Assembly: GCA_019694895.1 (NCBI GenBank)
Contig: JAIBBA010000011.1
Location: 1-44,029, forward strand
Reading direction: 5' to 3'
Origin: Chitinophagales bacterium
Lineage (GTDB): Bacteria; Bacteroidota; Bacteroidia; Chitinophagales; BACL12
DNA: 44,029 bases
A program made the position numbers and the translations under genes. The notes under the pieces were generated by a model. That model searched no databases. It worked only from the letters and a program-made list of their open reading frames with translations, and was not told the origin of the DNA. This document shows positions 7,904-15,057 of this stretch, piece after piece. Numbering within the stretch: position 1 is the first letter of the stretch; each line of letters opens with the position of its first letter.

Positions 7904-9175
7904 ATGTCAGTTACATTTACCGCCGACAAGCAATTGGCTGCGCAGTTAGATGCTGCAGACCCGTTAAAGGACTTCAGGCAACGCTTTTATATACCATCAC
8001 AAGATGGAAAAGAGCAGATTTATTTTTGTGGTAACTCGCTCGGACTCCAACCAAAATCAACACGCAGTTTTATTGAACAGGAATTGATCGATTGGCAACA
8101 TCTTGGTGTTGAAGGTCATTTACATGGAAAAAATCCATGGTTTTATTATCATCATTTCCTCGCAGAAAGCACGGCAAGAATTGTTGGAGCAAATCCGCTT
8201 GAAGTTGTTGTGATGAATTCACTCACCGTGAATCTCAATTTATTGATGATAAGTTTTTATCGCCCGACAAAACAGCGATATAAAATCATCATGGAATACA
8301 TGGCCTTTCCAAGCGATCAGTATGCGGTAGAAAATCAGGTCAAATTTCATGGCTTTGATCCGTTCGATGCAATTATTGAACTAATGCCGCGCGAGGGTGA
8401 AGCAGCGTTGCGCACTGAAGATATTTTGGCAACCATTGAACAACATAAAGACAGTATTGCACTTATTATGTTGGGTGGTGTGAATTATTATACGGGTCAG
8501 TTATTCGATTTGTCAACAATTACTGCATTTACAAAAAAATGCAGTAGCGAAATAGTTGTTGGATACGATTTGGCACATGCCGCCGGAAATGTAATGCTTA
8601 GTTTACATGATTGGGGTGTAGATTTTGCAACATGGTGTAGTTATAAATATTTAAATAGCGGTCCGGGAGGAACAAGTGGTGTTTTTATTCATGAGAAACA
8701 TGCGCAAGACAATTCTTTGCCTAGATTAAGCGGATGGTGGGGTAATGAAGAAAATACGCGCTTTAAAATGCAAAAAGGTTTTTTCCCACAGCCGGGTGCA
8801 GCAGGATGGCAAATGAGTAATGCACAAATTCTGCCTATGGCAGCCCATCGAGCTTCACTCGAAATATTTGATGCAGCCGGAATGGACAACCTGGTACAAA
8901 AAAGTAAATTGCTGACCGGATATTTAGAATATTTACTGTTGTCCGGTGCACGCAAAGATTTTAAAATAATAACGCCTGCAGATCATGCACAACGCGGTTG
9001 TCAATTATCAATAGTCATGGAGCATAATGGAAAAGCGGTATTCGACAAACTGACTGAAAATGGCATCATTGCCGATTGGCGAGAACCGGATGTAATACGC
9101 GTTGCTCCGGTGCCATTGTATAATACATTTGAAGACGTATGGCGTTTTGCAGATATCTTTCATTCGGCGTTATAA
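7904..9175 (+). CDS. kynU: Kynureninase
   Basis: PLP-dependent hydrolase that cleaves kynurenine or 3-hydroxykynurenine to (3-hydroxy)anthranilate and alanine. The 423-residue length is normal. Landmarks are FCGNSLGLQP near residue 41, the PLP-contacting YDLAHAAGN (221-229), and the Schiff-base Lys248 in WCSYKYLNSGPGG. The substrate-contacting GWWG segment follows. The start is fixed by alignment of the N-terminus and by the -7 box 4 nt upstream. It is preceded by ACMS decarboxylase and followed by a bidirectional terminator, so it closes this gene run. With the 3-hydroxylase encoded downstream, the likely substrate is 3-hydroxykynurenine. Confidence 0.96.
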   Translation: MSVTFTADKQLAAQLDAADPLKDFRQRFYIPSQDGKEQIYFCGNSLGLQPKSTRSFIEQELIDWQHLGVEGHLHGKNPWFYYHHFLAESTARIVGANPLEVVVMNSLTVNLNLLMISFYRPTKQRYKIIMEYMAFPSDQYAVENQVKFHGFDPFDAIIELMPREGEAALRTEDILATIEQHKDSIALIMLGGVNYYTGQLFDLSTITAFTKKCSSEIVVGYDLAHAAGNVMLSLHDWGVDFATWCSYKYLNSGPGGTSGVFIHEKHAQDNSLPRLSGWWGNEENTRFKMQKGFFPQPGAAGWQMSNAQILPMAAHRASLEIFDAAGMDNLVQKSKLLTGYLEYLLLSGARKDFKIITPADHAQRGCQLSIVMEHNGKAVFDKLTENGIIADWREPDVIRVAPVPLYNTFEDVWRFADIFHSAL

Positions 9176-9195
9176 ATTATTGACCTCTTTAAAAC

Positions 9196-9232
9196 AAAAA
9201 AGCTCACCAACTTGATTGATGAGCTTTTTTTT
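9196..9232. terminator. Bidirectional terminator between kynU and the cytochrome c gene
   Basis: AAAAAAGCTCA (9196-9206) pairs perfectly with TGAGCTTTTTT (9220-9230), with a 13-nt loop and T continuing to 9232. The A-run on the other side gives a T-run on the minus strand, so it can serve both convergent genes. Confidence 0.9.
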
Positions 9233-9243
9233 ATGACTTCAGC

Positions 9244-9810
9244 TTATTGAACCGGAGGCATATACGCCGGTACTACATTGTCTACCGGAGGTATGGATTT
9301 CAGATAAGCATAAATTGCCTTTAAGTCATTAACATCAAATTTGCCAATTTCCTGCCAAGGCATGGGAGGCATAATGGGGCGGGTATTATCCATTCCCATG
9401 TGCTTTCCTTCCTGTAAGGCTTTTACAAACTGCTCTTCACTCCACGAGCCGATTCCACTTTCTGATGGTGTGAGGTTGGCAGCAAAGCTGGTTCCCCATG
9501 GACCAACGGCGCATGTTAATCCTGGCGACAATAATACCCAAGGGCCAACTGTGTTTTTGTCGTAAGGCGCTACAGGTTCTCCCGAAGGATGCCCGCTAAG
9601 CATGCGCGACATATCAGGAACCGGTCCTTGAGGTGTCATGTTTTTGGGTGTATGGCAATCGTTACATCCGCCAACAGTTACCATAAATTGTCCACGTTGA
9701 ACAGGATCTTCTGCCTTTACTTCCGGTTCCGGACAGTCGGCAGATTTTGTGCATGCAGACAGGGCAAATAGTCCTGCGCACACGATGGTTAGGGTAATTC
9801 GAGTATGCAT
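9244..9810 (-). CDS. Lipoprotein cytochrome c (single haem)
   Basis: A 188-residue class I-like cytochrome c. The N-terminus is a lipoprotein signal with lipobox LSAC (Cys20), so it is probably anchored in a membrane facing the periplasm. One haem-binding CNDCH (Cys49, Cys52, His53) is present, and a Met in IMPPMPW (near 147-150) is the likely distal ligand. The spacing and the SWSEEQFVKALQEG segment resemble cytochrome c-553-like proteins of Bacteroidota. The electron-transfer partner is unknown. It lies between kynU and kmo on the opposite strand, and nothing shows that it serves the kynurenine pathway. Confidence 0.87.
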   Translation of the reverse strand: MHTRITLTIVCAGLFALSACTKSADCPEPEVKAEDPVQRGQFMVTVGGCNDCHTPKNMTPQGPVPDMSRMLSGHPSGEPVAPYDKNTVGPWVLLSPGLTCAVGPWGTSFAANLTPSESGIGSWSEEQFVKALQEGKHMGMDNTRPIMPPMPWQEIGKFDVNDLKAIYAYLKSIPPVDNVVPAYMPPVQ

Positions 9811-9899
9811 GATAATTGGTTGTTAACCTGAAAGTTAGGTAAAATATTTATGTTGGTGAACTCTGATAAAAATCACCTGTCGTAAAAATCAAATCCTTT

Positions 9900-9907
9900 T
9901 ACCTTTG
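9900..9907 (+). promoter_or_regulatory. Bacteroidota -7 box before kmo
   Basis: TACCTTTG fits TAnnTTTG exactly and lies 19 nt upstream of the kmo start codon at 9927. No convincing -33 element was seen. Confidence 0.6.
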
Positions 9908-9926
9908 TTACTTCCACAAGTAAGCT

Positions 9927-11267
9927 ATGCAAGTAAAAAATATTGCCATTATGGGTGCGGGGCTGGTAGGCTCGCTTCTGAGTATGTATCTCAAAAAACA
10001 TGGTTATCAGGTAACGGTGTACGAACGTCGCCCCGATTACAGGAAGGCTGAAAATTATGGCGGACGATCCATCAACCTGGCTATAAGTGAACGCGGGTGG
10101 AAGGGGCTTGCAGGGGTTGGACTTGAAGAAATGGTAAGAGAGATTGCAATACCGATGCCGGGGCGCATGATTCATGATGTGCAAGGGAACTTGAACTTCC
10201 AGCCTTATGGAAAACCCGGGGAAGCAATTAATTCGGTATCGCGAGGCGGTTTGAATGTGATGATGATTGATGCAGCAGAAAAGGCCGGAGTTACCTATTT
10301 GTTCGAACAGCGTATTATGGAAATAGATCCATCAGGTAAAAAAGCGATGATGGAAGATATGTCCACCGGAAGACATTATACCCTGGAACCCGACTTGATC
10401 ATTGGTGCTGATGGGGCCTACAGCCTCGTGCGCTATGCCATGCTTAAAACAGATCGATTTGATTATAGTCAGGCTTATGAAGCACACGGGTATAAAGAGT
10501 TGACAATTCCCGCCGGACCGAATGGAAGTTTTCTGATAGACCGCGATGCTTTGCATATCTGGCCAAGAAAGCAGTTTATGCTGATTGCACTGCCTAATAT
10601 CGATGGAAGTTTTACTTGTACCTTGTTCTTTTCGTTGGAAGGGAAGGAGTCGTTTGAGGCCATTAAAACCCTTGCTGATCTTGATGCCTTTTTCGATACC
10701 TATTTCCCTGATGTAAAGTCATTGATCCCCGACCTTCACCACGATTTCTTCGCAAACCCTACCGGATTGCTGATGATCGTTAAATGCTTCCCCTGGAGTC
10801 ACGGTAACACCATGCTGATTGGAGATGCGGCTCATGCCATTATCCCATTTTATGGACAGGGAATGAATTGCGGTTTCGAAGACTGTACCGTTTTAGATAC
10901 ACTGATTGAGGAATTTAACCACGATTGGAGCAAGATCATGCCGGCCTATGAGCGCCTACGGAAGCCAAATTCCGATGCCATTGCCGACCTCGCCAAATTA
11001 AATTTCATTGAAATGCGTGATCTTGTGGCAGATGCCGATTTTCAATTCAAGAAGCGGATCGCAGCCAAGGTGAGTGCGCTTCACCCCGATCGTTTCATAC
11101 CGGTTTACAGTATGGTGTCATTTAGTCACCTACCTTACAAGGATGCCCTAAGTGAATATCATCGTCAGGATGCGGTTTTAACCGAAATTTTGGGGTGGCC
11201 TGAGATTGAAAATAGGTGGGAAACCGACTACCTTCCACAGATCGCAGAGAGACTGTTTAATAAATAG
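9927..11267 (+). CDS. kmo: Kynurenine 3-monooxygenase
   Basis: FAD- and NADPH-dependent aromatic hydroxylase that converts kynurenine to 3-hydroxykynurenine. The 446-residue length fits the family. FAD motifs are visible: GAGLVG (10-15), GADGAYS (160-166) and GDAAHAIIPFYGQGMNCGFED (from 299). The substrate-region GGRSINLAISERG near residue 45 is characteristic of KMO. The gene has its own promoter and is separated from kynU by the opposite-strand cytochrome gene. It completes the set kynurenine to 3-hydroxykynurenine to 3-hydroxyanthranilate to ACMS to aminomuconate semialdehyde. Tryptophan dioxygenase and kynurenine formamidase are not in this window. Confidence 0.96.
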   Translation: MQVKNIAIMGAGLVGSLLSMYLKKHGYQVTVYERRPDYRKAENYGGRSINLAISERGWKGLAGVGLEEMVREIAIPMPGRMIHDVQGNLNFQPYGKPGEAINSVSRGGLNVMMIDAAEKAGVTYLFEQRIMEIDPSGKKAMMEDMSTGRHYTLEPDLIIGADGAYSLVRYAMLKTDRFDYSQAYEAHGYKELTIPAGPNGSFLIDRDALHIWPRKQFMLIALPNIDGSFTCTLFFSLEGKESFEAIKTLADLDAFFDTYFPDVKSLIPDLHHDFFANPTGLLMIVKCFPWSHGNTMLIGDAAHAIIPFYGQGMNCGFEDCTVLDTLIEEFNHDWSKIMPAYERLRKPNSDAIADLAKLNFIEMRDLVADADFQFKKRIAAKVSALHPDRFIPVYSMVSFSHLPYKDALSEYHRQDAVLTEILGWPEIENRWETDYLPQIAERLFNK

Positions 11268-11320
11268 TAAATATGTAATTGATTGGTTGTCAATGTTTTA
11301 AATAGACCACCTTTCGCGTC

Positions 11321-11385
11321 TAAGACCTTTCTCGTCTTAAACCTAACAGGTCTTAAACTTAACAGGTTTAAGACCTGTTAGGTTT
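11321..11385. repeat. REP-like palindrome with a companion mini-hairpin
   Basis: A perfect 20-bp inverted repeat (11339-11358 with 11366-11385, 7-nt loop TTAACAG) reads AAACCTAACAGGTCTTAAAC on its left arm. Just upstream TAAGAC (11321-11326) pairs with GTCTTA (11334-11339). Long AACCTAACAGGT-type palindromes of this kind occur as dispersed intergenic repeats in many Bacteroidota, so this is probably a REP- or MITE-like element between kmo and the next gene. Confidence 0.75.
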
Positions 11386-11401
11386 GATGGATTGATGGCA
11401 T

Positions 11402-11429
11402 AAAAAAAGCCCCTTCTTTCGAAGAGGCT
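11402..11429 (-). terminator. Terminator of the small lipoprotein gene
   Basis: Read on the minus strand, AGCCTCTTC pairs with GAAGGGGCT (nine pairs, one T-G wobble) around a GAAA tetraloop, followed by seven T. It lies 25 nt beyond the stop of the minus-strand gene at 11455. Confidence 0.88.
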
Positions 11430-11454
11430 CCTTAAATCTATTTACTTCAAAGGA

Positions 11455-11817
11455 TTAGTTACCGCCGGTAGCTCCGCCTTTTTTCTTGATATCAATAGTC
11501 TTTTTAGTGTCGCCACCTTTCACGTTAACATCTACTTTTTTGTCAGGAGCAGGTGTTACAGTAGTGGTAGATTTTGTTGAAGTGCTTGATTTGCTTGATG
11601 TTGAGCTCTTCATAGCATCCATTTTCATCCACTCTTCCATTTCCATATGAAGAGCAGCAATTGAATCCATTAAAGCTGTTTTTTCAGCAGCACAAGCGCT
11701 ATCGCCAACATGCATTTGTTTTTCTAAATCAGCGATTTTTTGTTCAGCTTCTTTGTCTGAACAGCTGGCAAGCACGAAGCCTCCGGCTAATACGAACAAT
11801 AAAAATTTGATCTTCAT
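11455..11817 (-). CDS. Small lipoprotein with coiled coil and low-complexity tail
   Basis: I do not recognise a named family. The 120-residue product has a lipoprotein signal with lipobox LASC (Cys19). It continues with a charged heptad-like helix (roughly residues 20-70, including KIADLEKQM and MEMEEWMKM) and ends in a Ser/Thr-rich then Lys/Gly-rich tail. It is likely tethered to a membrane as a periplasmic or surface spacer protein. The gene has a clear minus-strand promoter and its own terminator, so it is monocistronic and probably well expressed. Confidence 0.75.
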   Translation of the reverse strand: MKIKFLLFVLAGGFVLASCSDKEAEQKIADLEKQMHVGDSACAAEKTALMDSIAALHMEMEEWMKMDAMKSSTSSKSSTSTKSTTTVTPAPDKKVDVNVKGGDTKKTIDIKKKGGATGGN

Positions 11818-11854
11818 ATGGTCTGAGTTTAAAATTTGGAATGGTATTTGACTA

Positions 11855-11862
11855 CAAAGGTA
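11855..11862 (-). promoter_or_regulatory. -7 box for the small lipoprotein gene
   Basis: CAAAGGTA on the plus strand reads TACCTTTG on the minus strand, 37 nt upstream of the start codon at 11817. It is back to back with the plus-strand promoter at 11885-11892. Confidence 0.65.
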
Positions 11863-11884
11863 TTAATAATCAAACATCATACCG

Positions 11885-11892
11885 TAATTTTG
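11885..11892 (+). promoter_or_regulatory. -7 box for the first DUF5011-like lipoprotein
   Basis: TAATTTTG fits TAnnTTTG and lies 27 nt upstream of ATG 11920. This placement supports that ATG rather than an earlier in-frame one at 11836, which lies upstream of the box. Confidence 0.6.
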
Positions 11893-11919
11893 CTCAACTT
11901 TTTAATCAAATCAAGATTT

Positions 11920-12621
11920 ATGAAGACTAAAATCTCCGTTTTATCCCTCGCCGTAATAGCTGCCGGTGGCATGTTCATCACCAGCTGCGGTACTGAAGAC
12001 TTGTCAGTTCCTGTAATCGTTCTCGAAGGCGATTCTCCTTTTATTGTTGAACTTGGCGATACCTATACTGATCCGGGCTTTACAGCTACAGACGATGAGG
12101 ATGGCGATATCACTGCAAGTGTAACAGTTGATGACAGCGATGTTGATACTGAAGAAATCGGCGAATATGAAGTTACTTATACCGTAACTGATGGCGCCGG
12201 AAACGTAGGCACTGAAACGCGTATTGTTCGTGTTGTTATGGGTAAAGCCGACTACATGGGAACTTTCCAGGTGCATGAAATCTGCGACATGGATGGTGAT
12301 GGCGTTTATGGTGAACCCGGCGTTGACTACGAAATCAACGACTATACCGTAACTGTTACCTCCGGTGGCGACGACAATGAAGTGCTTTTCCAAAACTTTG
12401 GAGCTTATGGCGCTACTGTAATCGTTCCTGTTTACTTCAGCGGCGATCTGAATGAGATCCTGACTGTAGACGATTACAACCTGCCGGGAACTACCATCTA
12501 CTTTAACGCTGATGGCGAAATCACTACCGGTACTACTTCCGACATTGAATTCGACCTCGACTACAATGCTCAGGATGGTGCAACTATCATCCCTTGTCAG
12601 GCTACATTCGTGAAATTGTAA
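11920..12621 (+). CDS. Lipoprotein with DUF5011/HYR-like Ig-fold domain
   Basis: A 233-residue lipoprotein (lipobox ITSC, Cys23). Residues about 28-110 form a DUF5011-type Ig-like domain with the family signature: DPGFTATDDEDGDIT, then GEYEVTYTVTDGAGN. The remaining about 120 residues are acidic and beta-rich with no recognised family. Such proteins are usually anchored in the outer membrane of Bacteroidota and may be surface exposed. The function is unknown. It has its own promoter and terminator and is followed by a diverged paralogue. Confidence 0.82.
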   Translation: MKTKISVLSLAVIAAGGMFITSCGTEDLSVPVIVLEGDSPFIVELGDTYTDPGFTATDDEDGDITASVTVDDSDVDTEEIGEYEVTYTVTDGAGNVGTETRIVRVVMGKADYMGTFQVHEICDMDGDGVYGEPGVDYEINDYTVTVTSGGDDNEVLFQNFGAYGATVIVPVYFSGDLNEILTVDDYNLPGTTIYFNADGEITTGTTSDIEFDLDYNAQDGATIIPCQATFVKL

Positions 12622-12657
12622 TATCCACGGACCGCTTCATGCGGAAATAAAAGACTC

Positions 12658-12690
12658 AAAGCCCCGGCTGCTAACCGCTCCGGGGCTTTT
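12658..12690 (+). terminator. Terminator after the first DUF5011-like lipoprotein
   Basis: AAAGCCCCGG (12658-12667) pairs perfectly with CCGGGGCTTT (12680-12689), with a 12-nt loop. It is a strong G/C-rich stem with a short T-run. Confidence 0.88.
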
Positions 12691-12721
12691 GCATGAATAT
12701 CATTACCTTAGCCTTTCTGCT

Positions 12722-13351
12722 ATGCGTAAACTGTTGCCAATATCTATCGTAATTATTTTCTTTACCTCTGCCTGCACGAGGGACGACAGCACTGCGCCCC
12801 TGATTCTTATACAGCCGGATGCGCATGCACCACATTACCGAACAATACCCTTCGTAGACCCCGGTTGTGAAGTTGCCGATGATTATTCGTGTGCCGATGC
12901 CATTGATTTACAAATTTCCAATAATGTAGACGTAAATAAATATGGCACCTATAATATCATGTATACCGCAACGGATGAAGCCGGTAATATAAATGAATAC
13001 AATCGTCCGGTTGATATTATTTTGCCTATTTCCGATTATTATGATTTCGCTTATTCGGCATACGATACTTGTACCTCCGGAAATTATTTTTATACCGGAT
13101 TAGCTCAAGATTGCGACTGTCCGGATGATAAAGTTATCTTCGGAAATATCAGCAACTTCGGACCAAATGCAACTTTTCCGCTCCCCATAAACGGCCAATA
13201 TAATCACATGATTACCCTCGACACAACTAAATTGGCAGTCACATTTTTTGGCACAGGTGTTATGAGTCCTGCTGCTGATACCATTTTTTGGGAATATGTA
13301 ATTATGGATTCCATTTCTACGGATGCATGTCGTTCGGTTTGGATAAAATAG
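12722..13351 (+). CDS. Second, diverged DUF5011-like lipoprotein
   Basis: A 209-residue lipoprotein (lipobox TSAC, Cys18) that looks like a tandem paralogue of the preceding gene. It has the same layout: an N-terminal Ig-like domain ending YGTYNIMYTATDEAGN, then a beta-rich C-terminal part containing DDKVIFGNISNFG, which aligns with DNEVLFQNFGAYG in the first copy. ATG 12722 is preferred over an upstream start because it begins the lipoprotein signal. The imperfect box TACCTTAG at 12704-12711 may be its promoter. The next gene is a secreted protease 31 nt downstream, so the two may be co-transcribed. The function is unknown. Confidence 0.78.
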   Translation: MRKLLPISIVIIFFTSACTRDDSTAPLILIQPDAHAPHYRTIPFVDPGCEVADDYSCADAIDLQISNNVDVNKYGTYNIMYTATDEAGNINEYNRPVDIILPISDYYDFAYSAYDTCTSGNYFYTGLAQDCDCPDDKVIFGNISNFGPNATFPLPINGQYNHMITLDTTKLAVTFFGTGVMSPAADTIFWEYVIMDSISTDACRSVWIK

Positions 13352-13382
13352 ATCTTTTCCGATCAATTTTTGTTATAACAAC

Positions 13383-15041
13383 ATGACAACATTGAATACA
13401 ATTTTCAGCCGCATATTTCTCGGTATATTAATTACCGTAAGTCATTCGGTGCTCGCTGCTGATCCCGGTCGTATCAATGGTCAAATTATTGTGCAATTTT
13501 ATTCAAACGTTGAACCTGAACGTGTAATTATCGATGTGGAGCTTGCATCAAAAACTGACGTTGCATTATTAAAACCGCTTTCTGCATCTTTGAATATCTG
13601 GTTAATTGCCTTCGATGAAAATGTGTATAATGCAGAATTCGTAAAGGATGCTTTCTTTAAAAATCCGGATGTGGCATTGGTGCAATTCAATCATACATTT
13701 TCTGAGCGCAGCATTCCCGATGATCCTTTTTTCTATCAGCAATGGGGCCTGCTAAATGATGGTGCAGGGGGAATTGCAGATGCAGATATTGATGCCGATC
13801 TTGCATGGGACATCACAACCGGCGGCGTTACGGCAAAAGGTGATACTATAGTTGTTGCACTGATCAGCGAAGGGCAATTTTATGCACATGAAGATCTCGA
13901 TTATTTTATCAATAGAAATGAAATTCCGGATAATGATATTGATGATGACGCCAATGGTTATATCGATGATTATCACGGCTGGAATGGCACTACTCAAACC
14001 GATAGCGTTCCCGAAAGATTGCATGGCACTCACGTAGCCGGCATTGCAGGTGCAATAGGAAATAATGGATTAGGTATTTCGGGTGTTTCTCAGAAGCTGA
14101 AAATATTACCTGTATATAACCTTACTGTTGAAGCAGATGCTGTGGCGTCTTATGCATACGCCCGCGACATGCGAAAAATTTATAACGAAACAAATGGCGA
14201 AAAAGGCGCTTATATTGTCGCAACAAATTCTTCGTTCGGTGTAGATTTCGGAAATCCGGATGATTACCCTATTTGGTGTGCTATGTTCGATAGTCTTGGT
14301 GTTGTTGGTGTATTAAGTGTAGCTTCAACTGCTAATACGTCGGTGAATGTCGATAATGTATACGACATACCTACTGCTTGTCCGTCTGAATATCTGATCA
14401 CAGTAACCATGACTGATAAAGCAGATAACTTATTTTCGGCAGCGTATGGTGCAAAAAGTATTGATCTTGGTGCTCCGGGGAATTTGATCTATTCAACAAT
14501 TATTGATAATTCCTATGGCATCCTAAGTGGAACATCAATGTCTGCACCACATGTAACAGGTGCTATTGCTATGATGTATGCAGCGGCCTGCCCTGAGTTT
14601 TTTGATGCACTTGAGGATAACAATGAATTGATGCTGCTCAAATTAAAACAATATCTGCTCGAAGGCGTGGATGTTGTTCCGGATCTTGAAGGTGTTACGG
14701 TAAGCAATGGAAGATTAAATGTTTTTCGCGCTATAGAAAATTTAACCGTGAGTGGTTTTTGTGCAACCGGTTTTGCGGAAAATGCACTGGGTGTAGCCTA
14801 CCCAAATCCGGCACAGGAATTATTATTTATTAACGGCGCAACAATTATTGATCAGGAAGTGCAAGTGCAAGTTGTAAATACACTCGGACAAGTGGTTTAC
14901 CAGCGTACCGGTGATCGCTCACCATTTATATTTTCAGGAATCCCTGTCGGCGATCTGCCTTCGGGGTATTATGCTGTTTCTGTATACAACCCGGATTCTG
15001 ATTTATTATTCGGGTCGGGTGTTATAATTCAACATCAATAA
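13383..15041 (+). CDS. Subtilisin-like (S8) protein with T9SS sorting domain and altered catalytic Asp
   Basis: A 552-residue secreted S8-family protein. It has a signal peptide to about residue 25, a region that may be a propeptide, the peptidase domain (about 115-420), and a T9SS sorting domain (about 465-552, from GVAYPNPAQELLFINGA). The catalytic His214 (LHGTHVAGIAG) and Ser385 (SGTSMSAPHV) are intact, and Asn318 is a candidate oxyanion residue. The usual first motif (IDSG-like) reads LISEGQ, with Ser162 where the catalytic Asp is expected. The protein may be inactive, weakly active or rely on another acid. It is exported by the Sec and T9SS routes in this reading. Confidence 0.87.
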   Translation: MTTLNTIFSRIFLGILITVSHSVLAADPGRINGQIIVQFYSNVEPERVIIDVELASKTDVALLKPLSASLNIWLIAFDENVYNAEFVKDAFFKNPDVALVQFNHTFSERSIPDDPFFYQQWGLLNDGAGGIADADIDADLAWDITTGGVTAKGDTIVVALISEGQFYAHEDLDYFINRNEIPDNDIDDDANGYIDDYHGWNGTTQTDSVPERLHGTHVAGIAGAIGNNGLGISGVSQKLKILPVYNLTVEADAVASYAYARDMRKIYNETNGEKGAYIVATNSSFGVDFGNPDDYPIWCAMFDSLGVVGVLSVASTANTSVNVDNVYDIPTACPSEYLITVTMTDKADNLFSAAYGAKSIDLGAPGNLIYSTIIDNSYGILSGTSMSAPHVTGAIAMMYAAACPEFFDALEDNNELMLLKLKQYLLEGVDVVPDLEGVTVSNGRLNVFRAIENLTVSGFCATGFAENALGVAYPNPAQELLFINGATIIDQEVQVQVVNTLGQVVYQRTGDRSPFIFSGIPVGDLPSGYYAVSVYNPDSDLLFGSGVIIQHQ

Positions 15042-15057
15042 ATTTTATTTTCGTGCT

